Source of the DNA: Azolla caroliniana
Lineage: Eukaryota; Polypodiophyta
Assembly (NCBI GenBank): GCA_043228905.1
Contig: JBHGNT010000013.1
Coordinates: forward strand, 3,596,001-3,660,000
Reading direction: 5' to 3'
Length of the DNA: 64,000 nucleotides
Shown in pieces: positions 10,270-21,106 of the stretch (the first letter of the stretch is position 1; every line of letters starts with the position of its first letter). The notes beneath the pieces are model-generated. The model was given only the letters and a program-made list of their open reading frames with translations. It had not been told where the DNA came from and did no database searches. Made by a program: the position numbers and the translations under genes.

Positions 10270-11256
10270 CTACCTTCTTGGCCTATGGGGACAATTGATT
10301 GCAATATGCCCTGGTCCACCGCAATAAAGACATAATCGATTTGCATGTCGTCGTTGCTTTTCTTCTTCCGATAACGGGTCGTGTCGACGCATGGTATCGA
10401 TCTCCATCGGTGTCGAAGTATTTGCTTGAGGTATGTCTCGTGCAAACGGTTTGGCCGCGACTGCGACGTAAGTGGGCTCCGGCCTAGCGCGTGGTATCTG
10501 TAATTGACGTTCCGAACGCCGTTCGAAAAGGTGGTTGTCAAATCGGACCGCTCGACTGATTGCCTCTGTAAGAGACTTTGGTTCTTCGAGGAAGGTTAGA
10601 AGTAGATCTTTGACATCATTTCGCAGGCCATAGCGAAACTGCTCCATTAGTGCTTGATCATCCCAGGGTATGTCGGAAGCGAGTAGGCGGAAATCCGCCG
10701 CGTAGGCAGAGGCTGGACGATCGCCTTGACGCAATCGCCGGATCTTGTTGATCGCCGTCCTGATGCTGTCGGTGTCTCCAAAGCAGGCTTTGAACTCACT
10801 AATAAAATCTTCAAAGTTATTAAGCAAGGGCGAATGTTTTTCTAGAAGCGGAGCGAACCATGCTAAGGCTGAGCCGCTAAGCAACGTGCCTATTAAGCTG
10901 ACTCGGGATGCATCAATGGGGTATCGGGAAGGATGCATTTGGAGGACTAATCGTACCTGATTAAGGAATCCCCTGAATTGCGATCGCGTTCCATCAAATT
11001 TCACAGGAAGTTCAATCTTCGGCTCTTTATGAAATCCTTGGGGACTTGATCCTTGTTGTTGCAATGCCGCTTCGAGTTGTTGCACCCATAACGCTAACTC
11101 CCCATGCTGTTGTTGCGTTTGTTGCTTTTCTAGAGCGATTTGTTGCAGATCCCCTATAAGCCGTTACTTTTCTTGTTCCAAGGCAACAAATTTTTCTTTT
11201 AAGCATTGTAGCTCGGAGAAAACGGATTGATATTCTTGGGCGCTAATAGTAGCCAT
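10270..11256 (-). pseudogene. Gag of sushi/Tcn1-like type, element D
   Basis: ATG at 11254-11256 (minus) starts 'MATISAQEYQSVFSELQCLK', a coiled coil of about 80 residues with a single nonsense codon (TAA on the minus strand, 11164-11166; element F has Gln there). Then comes a capsid with 'LPVKFDGTRSQFRGFLNQVR', 'LLSGSALAWFAPLLEK', 'FKACFGDTDSIRTAINKIRR' and 'SAYAADFRLLASDIPWDDQA'. It ends in a perfect CCHC knuckle 'CLYCGGPGHIAINC' near 10300. This capsid matches the DUF4939/PEG10-like Gag of Tf1/sushi elements. Nothing else breaks it, so D was active relatively recently. Confidence 0.9.
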
Positions 11257-11280
11257 AGTATAGGGAAAAGGGTAGGAGGA

Positions 11281-11298
11281 GGCAAATTGGTTCAAACG
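11281..11298 (-). other. Putative self-priming primer-binding site, element D
   Basis: Directly after D's 5' LTR on the minus strand lies CCGTTTGAACCAATTTGC. No tRNA-iMet or other tRNA site is recognisable. The 13-nt core TTGAACCAATTTG is exactly complementary to CAAATTGGTTCAA in the LTR (11531 down to 11519), which lies where the transcript should start. This is the layout used by Tf1/sushi-type self-primed elements. Confidence 0.6.
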
Positions 11299-11729
11299 GT
11301 CAGGAATAGTACTAAGTAGAGATAGAATTAGTACTAAAGAAGCGCAGTACTATTAGTACTAAGAGGACGGGATTGCGTAAGACTCCCGAGAGAGAGAAAG
11401 AGAGAGAGAAGCGAAAAGAGAGATAGCGAGGATAAGAGAGAGAGAGAGAGATGATGATAACAACCAATATATTATGTGAAGGATAAGTACAAAATGGCTA
11501 AGAGGCTTAAGACTGGCGTTGAACCAATTTGGTTCAACATAATGCCTAGTGCCCTCTTTTATAGTGTTCTCAGGAATAATCCTGAAGCTTCTAGAATGTT
11601 CCAGAGAGATCTGGAATATACATCAATTTTCTATGATAAAGCATAAATGAAAATAATATCCTACGTATTACAATTCATAGTCTAATGGTAAGAGCTCGAC
11701 CCATGTAGCATAAGGTCATGGGTTCGAGT
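11299..11729 (-). repeat. 5' LTR of gypsy element D, truncated
   Basis: About 431 bp matching 6115-6558, but missing the outer 24 bp or so (the TGTCATGATATGGC end). At 11730 copia C sequence resumes abruptly. No target duplication can be recognised because this edge is deleted. Confidence 0.88.
11519..11563 (-). promoter_or_regulatory. LTR core promoter and predicted transcript start, element D
   Basis: On the minus strand TATAAAA (11563-11557) is followed about 31-34 nt later by ACCAAATTGGTTCAACG (from about 11533). A start at normal TATA spacing would put AAATTGGTTCAA at the RNA's 5' end. That sequence is complementary to the primer-binding site at 11281-11298. The first half of the near-palindrome TTGAACC-AAATT-GGTTCAA would be left upstream of the start. 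Confidence 0.55.
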
Positions 11730-12556
11730 TGAAGTTCGGAGCGTTCCGAACGGCTGTGTGTACCCGGGAGAATACGTCGTCCTTTTTCGACTTACAGTCA
11801 ATGCTCCTGGTAGAGGAGAACCACGCGGGTGCGTCTACAAGCACGCACACCGACAACAGAATGTTGTACACGGAGGGAGATAGGTCCCGTGGACGTGGAG
11901 GACGAGGCGAGTCGGCGCGCAATGGAGGCGGCCGACGAGATCAAGGAAGAGGGCACCGAAGTGATGCCGACAACAACTTCGGACCCTCCGGAAACGGGGG
12001 GAGTCGAAACGATGAGAATCGGCAAGGGAAGTCCATCGCGGAGTCCTGGTATTGTGGCAAGAAAGGCCACAAGGAAAGTGAGTGCTGGAAGAAGCGCGCC
12101 GATTCGGAAAGAACCGGTTCTAGAAACGACTCCGGACATACCGACAAGGGAAATCGGCAGCGATCGCACTACACCGAAGACTCCGGGAGAGCCGGAGAAG
12201 GGTCTGCCTTCGTGATGAGACACGAAGCAAACTCAATGAAACAGACCACCCCGAGATCGGACGAGGTGTGGTACGTAGACTCTGGCGCGTCAAACCACAT
12301 GACGAGCCATAAGGAGTGGTTCTCGTACCTTGAAAAACCGATACAACCTGGAGTAGTCGCAACTAGAGATGACACTGCGCATCCGATCGCGAATGTCGGA
12401 GAAGTTCCCCTTAGCCATGTCGGGCAGAAAGGGAAACTCATGAACGTGCTGCACGTTCCGACAATCACGAAGAACTTGGTCTCGGTCGGACAGATTGTCG
12501 ACCAAGGGATGGAGGTTCTCGGTTTACACACCTCGGGTGCTTCATTGAGGAAGTAG
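11730..12556 (+). pseudogene. Gag C-terminus and protease, copia element C
   Basis: After D, copia Gag resumes with 'FGAFRTAVCTRENTSSFFDL'. A Gly/Arg-rich stretch follows, then a zinc knuckle 'SWYCGKKGHKESEC' whose first cysteine is changed to serine (element G keeps 'CWYCGKKGH'). The protease active site is 'WYVDSGASNHMTSHKEWF', with intact DSG. The frame runs on to a frameshift near 12520 and stops at 12556. The knuckle mutation and frameshift make this copy inactive. Confidence 0.88.
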
Positions 12557-12561
12557 GCCGT

Positions 12562-13635
12562 GTGATTGCGCAAGGGCGCAGAGATGGGAGGATGTTCATC
12601 CTCGACTCCACTGACGGCGGCACCGCAATGTTCGCGAAGGGACAAAAATCTGAGTCGGACATCGACTTGTGCCACAAACGGATAGGCCACGTCAACTACC
12701 AGCGGCTTCAAGATCTGCAATTGAAACAGGTAGTGTTTGGATTGCCCAAATTTAGTGGCCGAAAGGCACAAATTTGTGAAGCCTGCCAGCTTGGGAAGCA
12801 ACACTGACTTCCTTTCCCCAACAAGTGAAACCGGAGCTGGAACAAGCTCGACCTTATACACTCCGATGTGTGGGGGCCGGCACAAAACGTTAGTCTTGGC
12901 GGGAGCCGATATTTTGTCTCCTTCATCGACGACTACACGCGGCACACATGGATCTACCTCATTGAGAGGAAGAGCGAAGTCTTCGACGGTTTTCGGGACC
13001 TCAAAGGGTTCGTGGAAACGGAAACGGGACAAAAGATCAAGTGCCTGCGGTCGGATGGCAGGAAAGAGTACTTTTCCGGTCAATTCAACGGTTATCTACA
13101 ACAAATGGGAATTCAACACGAATTCAGTTGTAGATACACGCCGGAGCAGAACGGCGTGGTTGAGAGGAAGAATCGGTCAGTTGTGGAAGCAGCACGGGCA
13201 ATGCTGGAGGAGAAGAGCTTGGCCAAGTTCTATTGGGCCGAGGCGGTAAGGACCGCGGTATACATCCAGAACCGGATTGGAGACAAAGTGTCGGCGCACG
13301 AGCTATATTTCGGAACGAAGCCGAACTTGCGACACTTGAGGGTGTTCGGTAGCATTGCGTATGTGCATGTACTGAAGGAGAAAAGGAGGAAGCTGGACGC
13401 AAAGGCCGAGAAATGCATCTTGGTCAGTTACTCGGACGAGCAGAAGGGTTATAAGTGCTATAACCCTCGCACCAAACAAGTGTGTGTTAGCAACGACATT
13501 GTGTTTGACGAGTCCGTGTCCTGGTACCAGCCCCCGACTCCGAAGCCCAACTCCAATCCGAGCTCTGACGATGAGATCAGCGAGGCCGAGATGCCTCCGG
13601 ATGAGCCCGAAATCGAGACCCGCGAAGAGAGTTAG
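12562..13635 (+). pseudogene. Integrase, copia element C
   Basis: The frame starts in the pre-integrase HHCC region ('CHKRIGHVNYQRL', 'CEACQLGKQH') and continues through the core: 'HSDVWGPAQNVSLGG' (first Asp), 'KCLRSDGRKEYFSG' (second Asp) and 'YTPEQNGVVERKNR' (Glu). All three catalytic residues are visible, though the usual 'DGGKEY' has become 'DGRKEY'. TGA codons at 12805-12807 and about 12826 and a TAG at 13633-13635 interrupt what is otherwise a single frame that continues into RT. Confidence 0.88.
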
Positions 13636-13722
13636 ATTGGACTCCGTTTAAGTGGACCGATTGGACGACTGAGTCGGTACAACCAGTCCGATGGAGAGCC
13701 GGCGAGTAGTGGAGACTCGGCC

Positions 13723-14973
13723 GTGCATTCCCCGCGCAGGAAATCGAGGAGACGGCTCACGCGCAAAGAGAAAGGGAAGAAGAAGGTGTTAGATTCCGGC
13801 ACGGATAGGAACAAGTCAGACCGACGCGAGTCCGACTCTGAGGGAACCGGTGACGGGTCTTTAAAGGTGAAGTCCGCGTCGACCGAGAAGGCCTCGACAT
13901 CGGCTAATGTGAAATTACACCGATCTACCCGCCAGAAGAATCTTGTTTTGCGGTTCGGATACAACAAGTACATGGCGCATCATTATGCATACATGACCCG
14001 TGTAGCGGAAGTACGTGAGCCGGAGAGCTACGCAGAAGCGGCTAAAGACGCGAATTGGCGTGCTATGATGGAGGAAGAGATGCATGCATTGGCGGAGAAC
14101 GAGACCTGGGACCTGGTTGACGCACCAAGAGGGGTAAAACCGATCGGGTGTAGGTGGGTGTACAAGGTCAAGTTCAACACCGATGGCTCGGTCAACCGGT
14201 ACAAGGCTCGGCTAGTGGCAAAGGGGTACGCGCAGAAACACGGCATCGACTACGATGAGATGTTTGCGCCGGTCGCAAAAATGACAACCATCCGTGTTTT
14301 GCTTGCAGTAGCCGCGGCCAAGGGGTGGCACCTACATCAGATGGATGTAAAGAATGCGTTCCTGCAAGGTGACCTTGAGAAACAGGTGTACATGGTACAG
14401 CCCCCCGGATTTCACTTCGGAACGAACTCCTCGGTAGTATGCCAACTAAAGAAGTCCCTTTACGGACTGAAGCAAGCCCCGCGTGCCTGGAACGCGAAGA
14501 TTACACAACAACTGCGTCGGATGGGCTTCGTCACGTCAAAATCGGACTCTTCCCTGTTCATCCGGAAAGGTCGACTCGGACCAGTTAGTATTTTACTATA
14601 TGTTGATGACTTGGTCATCACCGGCGCCGACCTAGGTGAAATCGACCGCGTGAAGCTCCAGCTTGCGGCATCATTCGACATGAAGGATCTGGGGGACCTT
14701 CATTACTTCCTCGGAATCGAAGTGATCTGTACCCCCGAAGGCATATTGATTAGCCAACGACATTACGTGCTGAGTATGCTTTTCAAATTCAGGATGGCCG
14801 ACTGTAAGTCCGTCTCGACTCCTCTGGACAAAACCGTCAAGCTTCGTCACGATACGGGAAAGGTATGCGACCCGACGAGGTTCCGACAAATTGTCAGAAG
14901 CCTCATATACTTGACCATCACCCGACCCGACCTCAGTTATCCGGTCGGAGTGATCAATCAGTTCATGGCGTGA
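13723..14973 (+). pseudogene. Reverse transcriptase, copia element C
   Basis: A 416-codon open stretch with the copia RT order: 'CRWVYKVKFNTDGSVNRYKA', '[20 protein letters not shown]', '[17 protein letters not shown]', 'KKSLYGLKQAPRAW' and the active site 'ILLYVDDLVITG'. The N-terminal 80 residues are a charged, Ser-rich linker. A TGA at 14971-14973 separates it from RNase H in the same frame. Confidence 0.92.
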
Positions 14974-16095
14974 CCTACCGAGGAGCACCTTCAGTGTGCG
15001 CAACGCATACTTCGGTATGTCAACGGCACTAAGGACCGGGGACTTCTATATCGGACCGGTGCAGCCGCACAGTTAGTCAGCTACACTGATGTTGATTGGG
15101 CTGGCAACGCCGCCGATCGCCGATCCACGTCCGGATACGCGTTCTCCCTCGGGAGTGCCGCGATCGCGTGGAGCAGTAAGAAGCAGCCGACAATTGCACT
15201 GTCGAGCACCGAAGCTGAGTACCGAGGAGCGGTTGTCGCGACATGCGAAGCCATATGGTTGAAGCGGCTACTTAAGGACCTGCAAGAGGAGGTGTCAGAT
15301 CCAACGACGATCTACTGCGACAACCTCAGCAACATCCAGCTTGCGAAAAACCCTGTTTTCCACGCACGGACCAAGCACATTGAGGTGCACTACCATTTCG
15401 TCCGTGAGCGTGTCCTTTCCGGTGAAGTCGAACTTCAGTACGTTCTGACGGATCGGCAGACTGCCGACATCTTCACCAAGCCTCTTGGTCTGGACAAGTT
15501 GCGGCAATTCTCAGGTGCGCTCGGATTGCGTGACCTCGACGTGCCAAACTTGAGGTGGAGAACAGTCCTGAACGACCAAGCAAGGCAGCAGGAAAGGAGC
15601 AGAGACCGCGACACCGAGTCGGTTGACTCGATTGTCAAGTTCGACTTCGGATCGGCTGAAGAAGCCGAGGGCGGACCCGCGGAAAAGTCCGGAACCGGAC
15701 AGAAGGGGAGCAGCCGAAGGAGAGAGCCGAAGCCAACCACGCATGGGGAAGATGACACCATCGAGGGCGAGAAGACCGAAGACAAGTTGGAGACAGCCAA
15801 CTCGGACGAGAGCGAAAACCGATCGGAGGTAGCTGAGTCGGTTCGGATGTTTGATTTAGATACGCTGAATCAACCAAGGCCCAAGCGGAAGAAAAGGCAG
15901 CAGGAGAAGCGTCAACACCGCAACAGCAGAAGAGCTGATAAGGGCCACATGAGAAGACAAGCCGATCGGAAGGGTCGAAGCGCGCGGAGTCGAACAGGTC
16001 GAGGAGCGCGAGTGAGGCGTGAAGCCAGGAGGAACCGGAGCTGTGAGCCTGAAGATCCCGAAGAGCCTCAAGTTGAGCTTGAGGGGGAGTGTTGA
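14974..16095 (+). pseudogene. RNase H plus long charged C-terminal tail, copia element C
   Basis: RNase H is complete: 'SYTDVDWAGNAADRRSTSGY', 'LSSTEAEYRGAVVATCEA', 'IYCDNLSNIQLAKNPVFH' and 'TKHIEVHYHFVRE'. After 'TADIFTKPLGLDKLRQF' (about 15500), where copia Pol normally ends within a few residues, the frame stays open for about 170 more codons. The tail is acidic, then strongly basic, with an NLS-like 'RPKRKKRQQEKRQHR' and an Arg-rich 'RSARSRTGRGARVRREARR', and ends 'VELEGEC' with its last codons over the PPT and the TG of the LTR. Element G has a related tail ending in the same residues. Confidence 0.85.
16078..16089 (+). other. Polypurine tract of element C
   Basis: CTTGAGGGGGAG lies directly before the 3' LTR and overlaps the end of the Pol tail frame. 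The same tract precedes the 3' LTR of element G at 54750-54761. Confidence 0.85.
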
Positions 16096-16544
16096 GAGAC
16101 AAGCTCAACATCGGCCGAATCGGCTGAAGAAGCCGAGGACCGGATCGGTTGGGACCGATCGGTTAGGCCGAATGCGTAAACCGGTACGCAGACCGGTGCA
16201 TAGGTAGGGCCGAATAGGTGCATAAACCGGGAGGCCGTTAGGAAAGATATTCCGTGAGGAATATATTTGGGAGTTAGTGTAGGATCTCTTAATGAGCATT
16301 GAAGTGCTGTCAGTACTTCTGTCAGTCCTTCTAGGACTTGTATAAAAGTGTTCATTGAACACACATATGTATAGAGTGTGGTGAATAGAGATTGAGTATT
16401 TTTTTGAATATAGTCCTTGTGTTTTCTCTCTCACTCTCTCTGTCTCTCCTGCGTATACTGCGTAAGCTCAAACTCTCCATTAAACCTGAGTTTTTCTTCC
16501 TTCTGTTCGGTCTTCATACTTGCTTCCGCACGCTACTTTTTACA
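16090..16544 (+). repeat. 3' LTR of copia element C
   Basis: 455 bp, TGTTGAGAGAC...TTTTTACA, matching 4720-5162 with scattered changes. It is followed by the target duplication AGAAC (16545-16549), after which the Gag frame of element B resumes. Confidence 0.92.
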
Positions 16545-17480
16545 AGAACCAAAGATCAGCCTCCACGCCAATTTTGATGGTACGAGGTCTTTATTTCGAG
16601 GCTTTTTGAATCATGTTCGTCTAGTTATTCAGCTACATCCCAATCGGTATCCAACTGATGTTGCTCGTGTGGAATTAGTGGGAACTTTGCTATGCGGTCC
16701 GACGTTAGCATGGTTCACACCACTTCTCGAGAAGAAATCACCATTGCTGGAGGATTTCGAGGCATTTGTTAAAGAGTTTCAAGCTAGTTTCGGGGATACT
16801 GACAACACTAAGACAACGATAAACAAGATTCGAAGGCTCCGACAAGGAGATCATCCCACATCGTCTTACGCAGCCGATTTCCGTCTCTTGGCATGCGATA
16901 TCCCTTGGGATGAGGCGGCTTTAATGGATCAATTCCGTCAAGGTTTGCGAAATGATGTCAAAGATCTTCTTCTTACTTTCCCTGAAGATCCGAAGTCACT
17001 TACAAAAGCCATTAGTCAAGCCGTGCGATGTGATAATCGCCTATTTGAGCGACGTTCTGAGTGCCAACAAATGTTACGCTGCCAACCTAAACAGACTTAC
17101 GCTTTTGTAGTCGCAACGCCTCCACAAGTTTCTAGACCCATTACAAGGGATGACCCAATTCCAATGGAAATAGAGTCAACACAACACAAGTTTCCAGACC
17201 CATTACAAGGGATGACCCAATTCCAATGGAAATAGAGTCAACACAACGATGTGGGCCATTATCAGATGATGAGAAGCAACGACGTCGAGCACATCGCCCC
17301 TGCCTGTAGTGTGGTGGTCCAAGACATATAGTTGTAAATTGTCCACAAAAACCTAGGCGTCAAGTATACCAAGTAAGTGCCCATGAAAACAATACATCGA
17401 GTTCCATTGTTACTACTAATAACATAAGTAAGCCTCATAGTCCATGCCATGAGAATAGATTCGATGTCTTGAGCCAATTA
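16545..17480 (+). pseudogene. Gag capsid and nucleocapsid, element B
   Basis: It resumes the Gag broken at 4714: 'LHANFDGTRSLFRGFLNHVR', 'LLCGPTLAWFTPLLEK', 'FQASFGDTDNTKTTINKIRR', 'SSYAADFRLLACDIPWDE'. This is the same capsid type as elements D and F. A 62-bp tandem duplication (17124-17247) shifts the frame and stops it at 17233. The zinc knuckle after it reads 'CL-stop-CGGPRHIVVNC', so its second cysteine region carries a TAG and the Gly-His spacing is altered. Non-functional. Confidence 0.88.
17124..17247 (+). repeat. 62-bp tandem duplication in B gag
   Basis: Bases 17124-17185 are repeated at 17186-17247 with a single visible difference (TTTCTAG versus TTTCCAG). 62 is not a multiple of three, so the duplication destroys the frame. 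Confidence 0.92.
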
Positions 17481-17587
17481 GAGGATGTGTTAAACGAGTA
17501 AGTCCGGCCAGAATAGGAGTCATTTGGCTGGACCATCCTAGCTATGTAGAGTTAGTTCCTAGTCGTGGCTCCATTTCATCAAATCAT

Positions 17588-19345
17588 GTGAGTAGAGTTC
17601 TTTCTGCACAAGTTGTGCTTACCACATCTACATGTCATCGAGTCCTAGCCTCTGCCCTCCTAGATTCTGGAGCCAACTCTTGTTTCATGGATCGTGAATT
17701 TGCCTTGTCACAAAACATCCTCTTGAATAAGCTTCCCAACCCAGTAGCCGAAGGAATCATTGATGGATGTCCCATAGCATCAAGAGATATAGTCGAGTTT
17801 GAGCCAATTAGGATAGTCCTTGGTGATTTGGCAAGCACAATCTCTTTCAACATTATTCGTAGTCCAGAACACCCAATAGTTCTAGGTCTCCCTTGGTTTG
17901 AACTCCATAACCCGAAGATTGATTGGATGAAAAGAACAATTGAGGAAACCCAGGAAAAAAGCACAAATCCCGCATCCCTCTCTCCTACATGTGATAATAG
18001 ATCCCCGGAGTTATCGACCATCTCTTTACGACAGTTGCGGGAGGAAGGGGGAAACGAGGCCATGTTCGTCTTCGCAATAGTAGCAACTCCATCATCCACT
18101 TCACATGAAGCAGACATTAAACTACTAGAGAAATACAAGGAGCTCTCAGATGTCTTTGATAAGGTGAAGGCCAATACATTGCCGGAGCATCGGTCATACA
18201 ACTGCCCTATTGACTTACAACCAGAGAAAGAACCTCCATGGGGCCCAATTTATAATCTCTCCCCTGTAGAGCTAGAGACTTTGTGGGAATATATTGATGA
18301 GAATTTGGCAAACGGATTCATTCGGCATTCTAGATCCCTTGTTGGTGCACCTATCTTCTTTATTAAGAAGAAGAATGGGACTCTTCGGTTGGTCGTGGAT
18401 TATCGAGGGCTAAACAAAATGACTCTCCGGAATAGATATGCTCTACCATTAATCCTGAATCTTTTGGAACGTCTCAATGGTGCAAAATATTTCACGAAGT
18501 TGGACCTTCGTGGAGCATATAATCTAGTTCGGATTCGCCCGGGGGATGAATGGAAGACAACTTTTCGCACTCGCTATGGACATTTTGAGTATACTGTGAT
18601 GCCATTCGGTCTCACGAATGCACCTACTGTTTTCCAACATATGGCGAATGATATTTTTCGAGATTTTCTTGATATCTTCACTATAGTTTACCTAGATGAT
18701 ATTTTAATCTACTCGAAGACCCAAGAGGAGCATGACGAACATGTTCGTCAGGTACTGCGTTGACTCTAAGAATATGGTCTCTACGCAAAATTAGAAAAGT
18801 GTAGTTTCGGCCAGAATCAAGTGGAATTTTTGGGGTATATTGTATCATCAGATGGTATTGCTATGGACCCCATGAAGGTACAAGCAATTTTAGAGTGGCA
18901 AATGCCCCTTTCAGTGCGTGATGTGCAATGTTTTCTCGGGTTTGCAAATTTTTATCAAAAATTTATTAAAGATTATTCCAAGGTGGTGCTTCCGCTTACT
19001 CAACTCACACATAAAAATCAGCCATTTATATGGAGTTCAGATGCAGTCAAGGCATTCAAAAGCTTCGAACGAGCATTTACAACGGCACGTATCTTAGCAC
19101 ATGTCGACCCAACAAAACGCTTCATCCTCGAAGTCGATGCATCCGATTTTGCACTAGGGAGTGTCCTCTTGCAGACTGGAGATGATGGACAACTACGCCC
19201 TGACACCTTTCATTCACGAAAGTTTGACGCTGCAGAGATCAACTACGAGATCCATGACAAAGAGCTTCTTGCAATTGTGGATTCGTTTCAACAATGGAGA
19301 CATTTTCTAGAAGATTCTTCTCAGCAGATCATTGTCTACAATTGA
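17588..19345 (+). pseudogene. Protease, RT and RNase H, element B
   Basis: Protease has 'SALLDSGANSCFMD' with the catalytic Asp kept and 'VLGLPWFELHNP' at its end. RT shows '[20 protein letters not shown]', 'KLDLRGAYNLVRIRPGDEW', '[13 protein letters not shown]' and the active site 'IVYLDDILIYSK' (about 18690-18720). Two in-frame stops (TGA 18761-18763 and TAA six bases on) break the thumb. RNase H continues in the same frame with 'FILEVDASDFALGSVLLQ' and 'YEIHDKELLAIVDS'. A frameshift near 19340 ends this stretch. Confidence 0.9.
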
Positions 19346-20330
19346 TCATAAGAACTTGACTTATTTCCAAAATGCTCGAGTCTTGAGTCGGAGAGAAGCC
19401 CGGTGGGCGCAATTTTTTACTCACTTCGACTTTATCATCATATATCACCTTGTGATGCAGCAATGCAAAGTAGATGCTCTTTCGTGGCGCTCTTATATGG
19501 AGCTTCGTCCAGGGGAACCTACATTTGAGCATCAAAAACAAATCCTTTTGGGTCCTAATCACTTACGATTAATGGTAGTTAATGCCATAACAACTCTTGA
19601 AGATTCCACTCTTGTTTATTCCATTCGAGATCATATGGCCACTGATGATTTCGCCAAGGATGTTTTGGATCATATTGTCCCAAATCATGCTTCTTCCTCA
19701 TGGTCGAAAAATCCTCATAATGACTATCGTCAGTTCTATTTTCATGGTGGTTTTCTGTTTCGACAAAACCTATTGTATGTTTCGTGATGGTCCCCCATGG
19801 CTACAAGTTTTACAACATTGCCATGACTCACCAATGGCTGGTCATTTTGGAGTTCACAAGACTCTAGAATTAATTTCTCGACGCTATTGGTGGCCTCGCC
19901 TTCGTCATTTTGTTGAGGTGTATGTTCGCAGCTATGATATATGTTGTCGATCAAAGAGTCCTCGTCACCGATCCTATGGCTTACTACAAACACTTCCCAT
20001 TTCGGAAAATCCTTGGATTTCATTACTGATCTCCCAATTTCAAAAGGTTTTGATGCAATTCTCACAGTAGTTGATCGATTTACCAAAATGGCACATTTCT
20101 TGCCATGTATGAAATCAATTACTAGTCGAGAGGTGGCCAATCTCGTTATGCGGGAGGTATTTGAGCATCATGGTCTACTAGATGATATTATTAGTGATCG
20201 TGGTCCACAATTCATCTCAAAGTTTTGGAAGCACATGTTCAAACTTCTCCACATTTCGGTTAAGCTTTCTTCGGGCTATCATCCCGAAACAAATGGCCAA
20301 ACTGAGCATACCAACTAGACATTGGAGCAA
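19332..20330 (+). pseudogene. RNase H end and integrase, element B
   Basis: Read in pieces across two frames: 'KNLTYFQNARVLSRREARWA' (RNase H end), an HHCC finger ('HCHDSPMAGHFGVHKTLE', 'CCRSKSPRHRSYGL') and the core with 'FDAILTVVDRFTKMAHFLPC', '[16 protein letters not shown]' and 'YHPETNGQTEHTN'. The catalytic Glu of the usual 'GQTERTN' is kept. Frameshifts lie near 19790 and 20000. Confidence 0.85.
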
Positions 20331-21106
20331 TATCTTCATTTTTTCATCAACTATCAACAAGATGATTGGGTTGATTTTTTGCACTTGGTGGAATTCGCTT
20401 ACAACAACTTAGCCCATTCTTCTACAAGATATTCCCCATTTTTCGCAAATACGGGCTGTCATCCTCGGTGGATGATGAATGCGCACCCAGACGTTCCTAC
20501 CAACCCTACTGCCGGGGATCGTCTTAGTCGCCTCCAAGAAATTCACGCTACCATTCTCCACAATTTGCACGATGCTCAAGTTACACACAGGAGGCTTTCC
20601 GATCGTCATCAAAAAAGTTCCATGTTGGGGATCATGTATGGTTTCTCCAACACAACATCAAAACCACTCGACCTTGCAGTAGATTGGATTACCAACGTTA
20701 TGGCCCTTACATGATCACTGGTAAGATAAGTGATGTTGCATTTCGTCTTGGCCTCCCTCGACACATGCATCTTCATCCAGTGTTTCATGTATCCCTTTTG
20801 GAACCTTATACTACAAGTTCAATTCCGGGCCGTCTTACGATACCCCCACCACCTGTTGAGTTCTTGGACGGACCCGAATATCAAGTTGTTGCCATTCTCG
20901 ATTCTAAAATCGTGCGCAACAAGCTGTATTACTTAGTCGATTGGCTAGGCTATAACCCCAATGATCGAACTTGGGAACTTGCTGCAAATCTTTCCAATGT
21001 TGCGGAACTCGTCACTACATTTCATCACCAATATCCTCATAAACCAGGTCCTAATACAAACCCTACGACACGACCTGTGAGATGTGTCGTCGAAGAAAGG
21101 GGATAG
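20322..21106 (+). pseudogene. Integrase C-terminus with chromodomain, element B
   Basis: After the core end ('LEQYLHFFINYQQDDWVDFL', 'VEFAYNNLAHSST') the frame shifts near 20640. It continues with 'YGPYMITGKISDVAFRLGLP', 'HPVFHVSLLEPY' (GPY/F module) and a chromodomain 'YQVVAILDSKIVRNKLYYLV', 'DWLGYNPNDRTWELAANL'. The domain matches that of element D in wording and length; the Glu-Pro after Trp has become Glu-Leu. A PPT (AAGAAAGGGGATAG) follows. Confidence 0.88.
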
